Positions 1 through 6,418 of a stretch of 15,180 bases of DNA are shown here, one piece after another. A program made the position numbers and the translations under genes. The stretch is from positions 1 through 15,180 of the forward strand of contig JBAUMF010000011.1 of NCBI GenBank assembly GCA_049578545.1, in the 5' to 3' direction. The notes beneath the pieces are model-generated. The model was given only the letters and a program-made list of their open reading frames with translations, did no database searches and had not been told where the DNA came from. Within the stretch, counting starts at the first letter, position 1; every line of letters starts with the position of its first letter. Source of the stretch: DASQBT01 sp049578545. GTDB taxonomy: Bacteria > Pseudomonadota > Gammaproteobacteria > Burkholderiales > Thiobacillaceae.

Positions 1-100
1 CCTTGCGGTGCTTCGCTACATTGTTAGAGCCGCTCTTTATTCAGGCTCCTAGATTCGCTCGGTGACACGAGCGGTTCCCTCCTTTTAGTGAGAACAACTT

Positions 101-373
101 CTATAAGCGACTTCGTGTCGCACTGCCCGGCTTGAAGTGAGGATTGCGCTTTGCGGTGATTTCAACCACCTCACCGGTTCTGGGGTTTCGGCCTGCACGT
201 GGCTGGCGTAAATTTAGAGTGAATGCACCAAAGCCGCGGATCTCAACTCGGTTTCCTTGTGACAGCGAATGCTTCACGGCATCGAGTATTTCGATCACCG
301 CCACCTCGACGTCATCCGACGTCAGGTTGGGATAGCGCGCCGCCATGCGCGCAATGAGTTCGGACCGGGTCAT
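101..373 (-). CDS. ihfB: Integration host factor beta-like DNA-bending protein
   Basis: This is a 90-residue HU/IHF-family protein, close to the 94 residues of E. coli IhfB. The N-terminal helices start MTRSELIARM. The beta-arm region has RVEIRGFGAF followed by GRNPRTGE, whose Pro64 corresponds to the intercalating proline that kinks DNA. The ending HFKPG is typical of the family, and VEIRGFG favours IHF-beta over HU. IHF works as an alpha/beta heterodimer that bends DNA for transcription, replication and site-specific recombination. Here it lies 49 nt downstream of trbJ on the same strand, so it is probably an element-borne copy at the end of the trb block. The ribosome binding site is weak. 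Two GACGTCA sequences 10 bp apart (308-314 and 318-324) lie inside the gene. The family call is secure. Whether it pairs with the host IHF-alpha is inference. Confidence 0.9.
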   Translation of the reverse strand: MTRSELIARMAARYPNLTSDDVEVAVIEILDAVKHSLSQGNRVEIRGFGAFTLNLRQPRAGRNPRTGEVVEITAKRNPHFKPGSATRSRL

Positions 374-422
374 GACCGCATTTTACCCAGTAGGACCACG
401 CTGCCAAGGGTGAGCTAAACGT

Positions 423-1139
423 TCAATACGTGGTCTGGTAGGTCGAATTGCTCTTGATCCAGGCATCCCCATTGTTTCGATCCTGCTGTTCCTGGTTGGC
501 CTTGTTGGTCAGCGCGTTCATCATCACCTGATTGCCGGACAGGATGTCGCCCCGCAGGAGCTGCAACTGGTTCACCATCATGCCGCTGATCTGGTTGCCG
601 GCCTGGAGTACCTGCATGCGGCCGACCGCCGACTGGCTGGCAGTCTGAACCGCCTGCAGTCCCGACTGCTCGGTGCTGAAATTGTTCGCCTCAAGCCCAT
701 ACTGCTGCAGGATGCTGGCGACCTGGCTGTTCAGGTTGGTGGTCCACTGCTGGAGTTTCTGGCTGTAATTGGCCAGCAGGGCGCTGGGATTGCCGAACTG
801 TGCCTGCACCTGCGAGGCCGTATTCATCGAGGCATAGGTCAGGCCTTGTGCCTGACCAGCGATGTTGATGAGTTGCGAGATCTGGCTGGAGATATTCGGC
901 CACAACTGGGTCGGCAGGCTCTGCAGGTTCTTGATCTGGTTCACCAGCATCTGCAACTGCTGGGAGGTCTGGGTAATCACCTGGGTCAATTGATTGACGA
1001 GCGTTGCCTCCTGCACGATCTGCTCAGGCAAGGTCGCCCCGATGGGGTTGAACCCGCCACCGCCCGCGAAGGCCGGTGCAATCGGATTTGTGGCTACCAG
1101 AACCGCGAGAATCAGGGTGGGGGTATGCGAGAATTTCAT
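423..1139 (-). CDS. trbJ: TrbJ, VirB5-like minor pilus/channel protein
   Basis: This is a 238-residue secreted protein. The chosen ATG (1139) is preceded by a GGAAAG-like ribosome binding site and opens a Sec signal peptide: MKFSHT, a hydrophobic stretch (LILAVLVA), then cleavage near AFA-GGGG. A TTG 33 nt upstream would bury the signal and is unlikely. The mature part is Gln- and Asn-rich, mostly helical (residues about 45-220), with long stretches compatible with coiled coil, as in TrbJ/VirB5 proteins. TrbJ is periplasmic or surface-exposed in P-type T4SS and helps pilus assembly and mating-pair stabilisation. It follows trbE, as in RP4 and Tn4371-like clusters, but with a 109-nt gap that carries a TTGACGTCAA palindrome, so it may have its own promoter. 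The gene next to it is ihfB, where trbL would be expected. Confidence 0.85.
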   Translation of the reverse strand: MKFSHTPTLILAVLVATNPIAPAFAGGGGFNPIGATLPEQIVQEATLVNQLTQVITQTSQQLQMLVNQIKNLQSLPTQLWPNISSQISQLINIAGQAQGLTYASMNTASQVQAQFGNPSALLANYSQKLQQWTTNLNSQVASILQQYGLEANNFSTEQSGLQAVQTASQSAVGRMQVLQAGNQISGMMVNQLQLLRGDILSGNQVMMNALTNKANQEQQDRNNGDAWIKSNSTYQTTY

Positions 1140-1212
1140 GCGGGTTACTTTCCGAGTCCAGATATGGGCCAATCAGTTGGCTGGGAAATCCCGTGGGAAA
1201 TCAGGGAACGAG

Positions 1213-1224
1213 CTTGACGTCAAG
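1213..1224. promoter_or_regulatory. TGACGTCA palindrome upstream of trbJ
   Basis: CTTGACGTCAAG is a perfect 12-bp palindrome in the 109-nt gap between trbE and trbJ, about 75 nt upstream of the trbJ start. It belongs to the set of seven TGACGTCA copies in the window and is a candidate operator. No convincing -10 box was found beside it. Confidence 0.5.
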
Positions 1225-1248
1225 TTCGATGGCAGACTCTAGTCATGC

Positions 1249-3684
1249 TCAATCTGCTTCCCACAGACGGGCCGCATCGAATAGACCCTGTTCCCTCAGC
1301 CACTGGGCTGGCCAGGCGTCTCCAAACGAGGCGACCAGATCCCGGATGCGGGCGAGGTCTTCCTTGCCTGATGCGCCGACAAAGGCGAGCTCCACGGGAC
1401 TCAGGCCCAGCTCGAACAGCCGCCTCCCGTCAGGATGGATCATGTAGTACTGGCGCTTCGGGATTGCCATCGACAGAATGTCGATCTGTCGGGCATTGAG
1501 TCCTATGGATTCATAGAAGGGCTCGACGCTCTCGGTGCCGGCTTCCGGATTCGGCAGCAATATCTTCGTCGGGCAGGATTCCAGGATTACGTCGGCAATG
1601 CCGGACTGGCTCAGATCGGACAGGCTTTGTGTGGCAAACAGTACCGAGACATTCGCCTTTCTCAGCACCTTGAGCCATTCCCGGATCTTCGCCCTGAACG
1701 CCGGATGGCCCAGCAGAATCCAGGCCTCGTCCAGCACCAGCAACGTGGGCTCACCCTTGAAGCGCTGTTCCAGCCGGTGGAAGAGATAGGTCAATACCGG
1801 CAACACCACCTTCTCCCCCCGGTTCAGCAAATGCTCCATCTCGAAGACCTGGAAGAGGTCTTCTTTTAATCCATCCTGATCCGCATCCAGCAGATGCCCG
1901 GCGCTGCCCTTGAGCGTATAGAAACGCAGCGCATCCCGCAGTTCATGGGATTGCAGCAGGGTGAGGTAGTGGGTCAGGGTGCGCTGTTCCGGCAAGGTGC
2001 TGCCCTGGCCAAGCTGGACGACTGCCCGGTAGAGTTCATCGCGCTGGCGGGGATTCACCTGAAGTCCCTGCAGTTCGACCAGCGACTCCAGCCACTGCGC
2101 CGCCCAGGCCTGTTCACCCGGTTCGCCGACCCGTGCGAGTGGACAGAACGCGAGCTCATCATCCTCGCCGGCGATATCGTAGTGCTCCCCACCACAGGCC
2201 AGTACCAGGGGCAGGGCCGAGTAGCCCTTGTCGAAGGCAAACACCTGCGCACCGGGATAACGGAAGTGCTGGGCCATGAGGCTGCCCAGCAAGGTCGACT
2301 TGCCGGCGCCGGTCGGCCCTAGGATGGCGGTATGTCCAACATCCCCGGCATGCAGGCAAATGCGAAATGGCGTCGCCCCAGAGGTAGTCGCCCAGGTGAG
2401 CGGTGGACTGTGCGGTGGATAGAACGGCGAGGGGTGGGTCTCCGGTCCCGGCCAGACCGCAGTGAAGGGCAGCATGTGGGCTAGGTTCAGGGTGTGCACC
2501 AGCGGCCGGCGCACGTTGGCCGCGCTGTTGCCGGGCATTGAACCCAGATACGCTTCCACCGCATTGACGTCCTCGATCCTCACGCCAAAGCCGTGGTTCT
2601 CCACGATCTTCTGTACTTCACGTGCGCTCTGGAACACCAGATCATGGTCCTCATGCGCCAGCAGGATGACGCTGGTGTAATAGCCATAACGCACCGCGCC
2701 GCTGGAGGCCTCGGCAATCGCCGCCACCACTTCGTGGGTCATGCTATCGGCATCGATGTTGACGTGGGTGGCCTGGCCACCCGACTGTTCACGCAGCACG
2801 TTCATGGCGCTCTTGCGCTTCTGACTCCAGCGCGAGCGATAACGGTTGAGCAGTTTCTCGGCCGGTCCCGGATCGAGATAGATGAAGCGGTTGCTCCAGC
2901 GATACGGTACCGGCAACCGAGACAGAAAGTCCAGGATGCCCGGAAACGAATGACTGGGAAACCCGTCGATCGCCAGCACTGCCATACAGGTCCGGTCCAC
3001 CCGCGGCTGAAATCCCGTGGTGAGTTCATGCCGACCCAGCACGGCGTCCAGGTACATCGGCACCATGGGGAGCCGGAAGGGCCGGGATCGGAAACTCACG
3101 CAGAATTCCAGGAAGGCCAGCAACTCACTGTCCAGTACGCTACGCTCATCGATCGTGTCGGTGAGGCGGTGGATCTTGAGGAAGGAGGTGAGGCGTCCCT
3201 CGATTTCGCCCAGCCGTTCTTTGAAGGCGAGCAGGTTGCGGGTAGCCGAGGCGGCCTCGCCCCCTTCGACGAAGAGCTGTGACGCCCGGCCGGCAGCATC
3301 AGGTAACGGTGTCCAGGTCACGGTCAGGAGGTAGCGGCTGGTATAGCCTCGGCTGTTATCCAGATGGGAGCGACGCACCTCGTCGATCAATCGCGTGGTG
3401 CGGTCTGGAAACGCACCCCGGGGTGGGCGGTCCATCACCGGTGCACGAATCGCATCACAATTGAGTACCCAGCCATCCCCCAGCTTGAGCGCGGCATTGA
3501 TTCGCGTGGCCATGGCCGCCAGTTCTGCGGGCGTGGCCGAATCCAGATCCGGACCGGTGTACTCCCAGCCGGCGAGATAGGCTCCGCTCTTGGTGAGCAC
3601 GATTCCGTCATCCACCAGTGCCGCCCAGGGCAGCAGGTCGGGCAGGCCATAGGCCTTCGTGCGGAATTCCTTCAGCGTTCGCAT
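1249..3684 (-). CDS. trbE: TrbE, VirB4-family conjugation ATPase
   Basis: This is an 811-residue cytoplasmic/inner-membrane ATPase that powers substrate transfer and pilus assembly in Trb-type T4SS. The CagE/TrbE/VirB4 domain covers roughly residues 10-430. The ATPase core has Walker A GPTGAGKST (456-464), Walker B LLVLDEAW with Asp652-Glu653, and a downstream FATQSLSDL motif (about 683-691) typical of VirB4 proteins. The length is normal for TrbE (about 800-850). The reading frame stays open 141 nt further upstream, but the ATG at 3684 shares its A with the trbD TGA stop (TGATG), which is the expected coupled start and matches the family N-terminus (MRTLKEFR). The call is unambiguous. Confidence 0.95.
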   Translation of the reverse strand: MRTLKEFRTKAYGLPDLLPWAALVDDGIVLTKSGAYLAGWEYTGPDLDSATPAELAAMATRINAALKLGDGWVLNCDAIRAPVMDRPPRGAFPDRTTRLIDEVRRSHLDNSRGYTSRYLLTVTWTPLPDAAGRASQLFVEGGEAASATRNLLAFKERLGEIEGRLTSFLKIHRLTDTIDERSVLDSELLAFLEFCVSFRSRPFRLPMVPMYLDAVLGRHELTTGFQPRVDRTCMAVLAIDGFPSHSFPGILDFLSRLPVPYRWSNRFIYLDPGPAEKLLNRYRSRWSQKRKSAMNVLREQSGGQATHVNIDADSMTHEVVAAIAEASSGAVRYGYYTSVILLAHEDHDLVFQSAREVQKIVENHGFGVRIEDVNAVEAYLGSMPGNSAANVRRPLVHTLNLAHMLPFTAVWPGPETHPSPFYPPHSPPLTWATTSGATPFRICLHAGDVGHTAILGPTGAGKSTLLGSLMAQHFRYPGAQVFAFDKGYSALPLVLACGGEHYDIAGEDDELAFCPLARVGEPGEQAWAAQWLESLVELQGLQVNPRQRDELYRAVVQLGQGSTLPEQRTLTHYLTLLQSHELRDALRFYTLKGSAGHLLDADQDGLKEDLFQVFEMEHLLNRGEKVVLPVLTYLFHRLEQRFKGEPTLLVLDEAWILLGHPAFRAKIREWLKVLRKANVSVLFATQSLSDLSQSGIADVILESCPTKILLPNPEAGTESVEPFYESIGLNARQIDILSMAIPKRQYYMIHPDGRRLFELGLSPVELAFVGASGKEDLARIRDLVASFGDAWPAQWLREQGLFDAARLWEAD

Positions 3685-3986
3685 CAGCCCACCTCGCGCA
3701 GTGGGGCGAAGGGACTCGCCGCCGCCGGATAGTGCCGCGCATAGCGCAGGTGGCGCAGCCCGGTGCGGGACAGGAGGGGATCGTAGCGGGCCGCCAGGGC
3801 CAGGGCCCACTGGCCGATGACCCACAGGACGATGCCCAGCACCGCCGCCCAGAGCTGCGCCAGAGAGAAGATGAAGACGCCGGCGATGACGCCCAGCATC
3901 AAAACGAGATTCCGTTCACCGCCCATTACCAGGATGGGGCGGTTCAAGGCGGTATAGATGGGGACTTCCTGCTGCATGGGTTCCAT
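3684..3986 (-). CDS. trbD: TrbD, VirB3-like inner-membrane protein
   Basis: This is a 100-residue protein, close to RP4 TrbD (103). It has a short polar N-terminus with the VPIYTALNRPILVMGGERN pattern typical of TrbD, then two closely spaced hydrophobic segments (about residues 28-50 and 49-67, probably a membrane hairpin), then a basic tail ending near residue 100. TrbD/VirB3 partners the VirB4-like ATPase TrbE at the inner membrane, which fits its position directly before trbE with stop-start overlap TGATG. The start is either ATG 3986 or ATG 3977; the former is used here. The 77-nt gap to trbC holds a tandem pair of palindromes, so trbD-trbE may be separately controlled. Confidence 0.87.
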   Translation of the reverse strand: MEPMQQEVPIYTALNRPILVMGGERNLVLMLGVIAGVFIFSLAQLWAAVLGIVLWVIGQWALALAARYDPLLSRTGLRHLRYARHYPAAASPFAPLREVG

Positions 3987-4012
3987 GGTTTCAATCTCGC
4001 AAAGAAAAGAAA

Positions 4013-4034
4013 CCTGACGTCAGGCTGACGTCAG
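4013..4034. promoter_or_regulatory. Tandem TGACGTCA palindromes upstream of trbD
   Basis: CCTGACGTCAGG (4013-4024) is followed directly by CTGACGTCAG (4025-4034). The two centres are 11 bp apart, one DNA helical turn, so two protein dimers could bind the same DNA face. The pair sits 27 nt upstream of trbD in the trbC-trbD gap. The first 16 bases (4013-4028) recur exactly at 12671-12686. This is a candidate operator; its function is inferred. Confidence 0.55.
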
Positions 4035-4063
4035 GGTCCGGAAAAGGTGTGTACTCAATCGTC

Positions 4064-4393
4064 CTAAATGAGGGCACCGGTCAGGCCGAGGGCAGAGAGG
4101 AAGTTGTTGCCCAGCACGATCATGGCCACGCCCAGCACGACAAACAGCGCCTTCTTGGCGATGCCGCCCAGTTCCTCGCCAAACACCAGCGCCGCACCGG
4201 CGGCAAGGAAGGCGATCACGCTGATGCCGGTCGCGACCGGTCCGGTCAGGTCATTCTGCAGGGTCTGGATCGGCGTATCCCAGGGCAGGCCGCCAGTGGT
4301 GGCAGCCAGGGCGGTGGAGACGGACAGGTAAAAAGATCCGGCCAGCAGGCCAGCTCGGGCCAACATATGACGGAGAGGATGGGGACGTTTCAT
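4064..4393 (-). CDS. trbC: TrbC, VirB2-like (probably cyclic) pilin precursor
   Basis: This is a 109-residue prepilin. The ATG at 4393 is chosen because a strong AAGGAG lies 6 nt upstream; earlier in-frame starts have no such site. A basic N-terminus (MKRPHPLRH) leads into a signal sequence with an ALA-type cleavage near residue 30. The mature protein has two hydrophobic helices (about 55-72 and 77-95) split by a short polar loop EELGGIAKK, the VirB2/TrbC layout. In RP4, TrbC is cleaved and head-to-tail cyclised by the TraF peptidase, and a TraF is present at 7729-8298. Normally trbC follows trbB directly. Here the two are separated by a two-gene plus-strand cargo, so trbC must use a promoter in 4394-4717. 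Confidence 0.87.
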   Translation of the reverse strand: MKRPHPLRHMLARAGLLAGSFYLSVSTALAATTGGLPWDTPIQTLQNDLTGPVATGISVIAFLAAGAALVFGEELGGIAKKALFVVLGVAMIVLGNNFLSALGLTGALI

Positions 4394-4717
4394 GAAGGGC
4401 TCCTTGGTTAGGGCAACAATGCGTGCCGTAGCCAATCGGAGCGGAGGGAAAGGTGACATCGGGTTTGTGCGGCTTGCTTGATGCAATCTAACGGTAAATG
4501 GGATTACCGGAGGGCTAAATTGAAGCCTGACCGTTCGGTGCTGCTACAAATCCGTGGATAGTGGATATGGCCACGCGATGAGCCTAAACCAAGAGCAGCA
4601 CACCACATCCTGGGCTGGGCCCATTCGAACGTTATAATTCAGTTCGCCCGCATCACACTGTTCTAATTGAGATTATTTTTCTTACAGCATCCTTAGCAAT
4701 CAATAAGGGAGGGGAGT
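4394..4717. promoter_or_regulatory. Divergent non-coding region between trbC and the cargo genes
   Basis: This 324-nt gap separates the divergently oriented trbC (minus) and cargo gene 1 (plus), and should hold both promoters. Visible signals are the trbC ribosome binding site beside 4393; a leader-like element at about 4430-4453 resembling sequences ahead of ardC and the 193-aa gene; a TATAAT box at 4633-4638; and AAGGGAGGGG just before the TTG at 4718. AT content rises from about 4620, in line with foreign cargo. No minus-strand promoter for trbC stands out. Confidence 0.55.
4611..4638 (+). promoter_or_regulatory. Candidate sigma70 promoter of the cargo operon
   Basis: A perfect -10 hexamer TATAAT lies at 4633-4638. 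A poor -35 (TGGGCT, 4611-4616) sits at 16-bp spacing. An inverted repeat CGAAC-N11-GTTCG (4626-4646) straddles the -10 and could be an operator. The distance to the start at 4718 is about 75 nt. Confidence 0.4.
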
Positions 4718-5245
4718 TTGAACTACGATATCCATGGCCCATTTCCAGTTACTCGTTCCGGCCGGTTGGTCGACAAAACTGCTATAGCCAAGAAAGATTT
4801 CTGGTCGTGTGTTGATGAAGAGGTATCAGGACTGTCAGCCGCTGTCGGCTGTTACATGTTCTGTATGGGCAAGAAGCCTTGGTATGTCGGTTTGGCAGAA
4901 AAGCAAAGCTTCCGGAACGAGTGCTTCCAACCACATAAGATCAATGCCTTTAATTCCGCGCTAGACAAAATGAAGGGCAAGCCCTACTTGCTTTTTCTCT
5001 GTAAGGTGACCTCTACTGGACGTTTTGCCAAGCCAGGAGTCAATGGCCACAAAGCTACCAAGTTTCTAGAGGATCTACTTATTGGTATGGCATTCGCCAA
5101 TAATCCACGGCTTGAGAATATTCGAGGCACAAAGTTCACTAAGGAACTCGTGGTCCCCGGGATAATGAACACGCCGAAAGGCAAGGCAAAGAAGAAATCA
5201 GTTCAGTTTCTAAAGCAGGTTTTACATGCCAAAAAATCGGTTTAA
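4718..5245 (+). CDS. GIY-YIG-like nuclease domain protein (cargo gene 1)
   Basis: This is a 175-residue protein starting at TTG 4718, behind a very strong AAGGGAGGGG site; no other start near the N-terminus is plausible. Residues 44-58 read GCYMFCMGKKPWYVG, which fits the GIY-(x9)-YIG pattern of the GIY-YIG nuclease fold. Arg66 (SFRNE), Glu118 (KFLEDLL) and Asn128/129 sit where the family has its catalytic Arg, metal-binding Glu and a later Asn. The C-terminus is Lys-rich (residues about 153-173), compatible with nucleic-acid binding. Known roles of GIY-YIG proteins include homing, repair, restriction and mobile-element defence. The gene is on the strand opposite to the trb genes, lower in GC, 74 nt upstream of cargo gene 2 and probably co-transcribed with it. 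The fold call rests on a short motif and is not certain. Confidence 0.75.
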   Translation: MNYDIHGPFPVTRSGRLVDKTAIAKKDFWSCVDEEVSGLSAAVGCYMFCMGKKPWYVGLAEKQSFRNECFQPHKINAFNSALDKMKGKPYLLFLCKVTSTGRFAKPGVNGHKATKFLEDLLIGMAFANNPRLENIRGTKFTKELVVPGIMNTPKGKAKKKSVQFLKQVLHAKKSV

Positions 5246-5319
5246 GAAATTCGGCTCACTTACTCATTGCGCCAGCAGGCTGAGGCCTAAGCTTACCGTC
5301 CCTGGTCCTGGGTGCCGTC

Positions 5320-6180
5320 GTGATGGATAGCATTGGCACTGTGTTAGCTCCAGCTTTTAGTGACCTTGATGATGCAGTCGAAGACCTCCGCGATTCATCG
5401 TTTCAGAACTTTGGAAACGCACTCACTAGACTGCTGTACTCACTGGATGAGGAGCCGTTGGCCGGGTTCCTTCTATCAGTTCTTCGGTCTGTCGCATTTG
5501 ACCCATGGTGGGAGAAAACCAAGAACACAGCAGGATCTATGGTTGGCTCTGGATCACTTGCTTGGCCAATCGAGCGCTCAGAGAGGGTTGATATTCAAAT
5601 TGCGCTGTGCCGATCTATCGCCGGCGGACAAATTGACCCTTTGCCCTTTTTCTTAAATTACTGCTACGCGGGAACCACTAATATCAGCGCGCACGTACGT
5701 AGATTCACAGAAGTAGTAGTTGATCCCATGGTTCGGGACATTAGGCGCTTATCCGAGCACCGTGCATTGCCACCGATACTCTTCGAATCCATGGGACATC
5801 TTCCTGAGAGTGGTGATTCAAAGCTTGACTCGATGCTCCGCGAAGCGTGTCAAGGTTTTCGTGATCCGGCCCCGATGGCGCGGAAGGCTGCGGTCGAACG
5901 ACTTTGGGATGCCTGGGAAAGATTGAAGTCACTCGATGCCTCAGGAAACAAACGCCTCTCAGTTCAGATGTTGTCCCAAGACGTAGCTCAGGGCTCTTCG
6001 TTTGGGTCAATTTTGGAATGCGAGGCAAAAACGCTAACTGACATCGGTAACGACTATCACATCCGTCATTTTGAACAAAATCGAAGTGAGATCGTCTCAC
6101 CCGAACTCTACGATTACTTGTTTCATCGCATGTACGCGTTGATACATCTTTTCCTGTTTGCGAAGGCGAGAGGGCAATGA
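5320..6180 (+). CDS. Unknown protein with abortive-infection/HEPN-like C-terminus (cargo gene 2)
   Basis: This is a 286-residue protein without signal peptide or clear membrane segment. The start is GTG 5320 or the adjacent ATG 5323; there is no good ribosome binding site, so coupling to cargo gene 1 is possible. The N-terminal half (1-180) is not recognised. From about residue 185 it has AVERLWDAWERLKSL, then LECEAKTLTDIGNDYHIRH (about 232-250), FEQNR, and a final hydrophobic helix DYLFHRMYALIHLFL (265-279). This layout, with an IRHFE/IRHHE motif and a closing YLFxRMxALI helix, resembles from memory the C-terminal domains of many uncharacterised proteins and abortive-infection (AbiJ-type, HEPN-like) proteins. 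A canonical Rx4-6H HEPN site is not clear. A defence role beside a putative nuclease is inference. Confidence 0.75.
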   Translation: MMDSIGTVLAPAFSDLDDAVEDLRDSSFQNFGNALTRLLYSLDEEPLAGFLLSVLRSVAFDPWWEKTKNTAGSMVGSGSLAWPIERSERVDIQIALCRSIAGGQIDPLPFFLNYCYAGTTNISAHVRRFTEVVVDPMVRDIRRLSEHRALPPILFESMGHLPESGDSKLDSMLREACQGFRDPAPMARKAAVERLWDAWERLKSLDASGNKRLSVQMLSQDVAQGSSFGSILECEAKTLTDIGNDYHIRHFEQNRSEIVSPELYDYLFHRMYALIHLFLFAKARGQ

Positions 6181-6418
6181 CGTGTAGGGCACGCCACAGC
6201 CAGACGCTCGCGAGTACCGTGCCTTGCGCATTGCTTTAGGCGCTCTGCTTGCCGTGGACGTTGAATGTCCACCTTCCGAGCCGCCTGCATCTGCTTAGCG
6301 TAGATCTGGCCCTGCAGGTAATCGCGTCTGTCGACATTAGCTACTGCCTATTATGGAGAGTCACTTCTGGGACAATTGGCTCTTCGGTGGTTCCAAGAGT
6401 TCCCTATCCTTTCGGCTA
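6181..6418. other. Non-coding gap between cargo gene 2 and trbB (convergent ends)
   Basis: These 238 nt separate the 3' ends of cargo gene 2 (plus) and trbB (minus). No gene is seen. A hairpin with 6-bp arms GTGGAC/GTCCAC and a 7-nt loop lies at 6254-6272. It has no U-tract, so it is not a clear intrinsic terminator. No terminal inverted repeat or target duplication marking the cargo insertion was found by eye. Confidence 0.5.

Noticed and set aside
56..85. Hairpin CGCTCG/CGAGCG followed by a T-rich run, and on the minus strand AGGAGGG before a GTG.
   Set aside because: The T-run is 8 nt or more from the stem and on the wrong strand to terminate ihfB. The GTG opens only 14 codons to a stop at 24-26. 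Neither is supported as a terminator or gene.
846..3732. Long plus-strand open frames opposite trbJ and trbE.
   Set aside because: They are antisense frames kept open by high GC codon use in the minus-strand genes. They lack ribosome binding sites and family features, whereas the minus-strand products have full motifs.
3685..3825. Upstream extension of trbE by 47 codons.
   Set aside because: The extension lies entirely inside trbD and encodes a Pro/Gly/Arg-rich sequence. The TGATG overlap gives a better start at 3684.
5741..6100. 119-codon minus-strand frame opposite cargo gene 2.
   Set aside because: Composition is typical of a shadow frame. The plus-strand protein has recognisable motifs in the same stretch.
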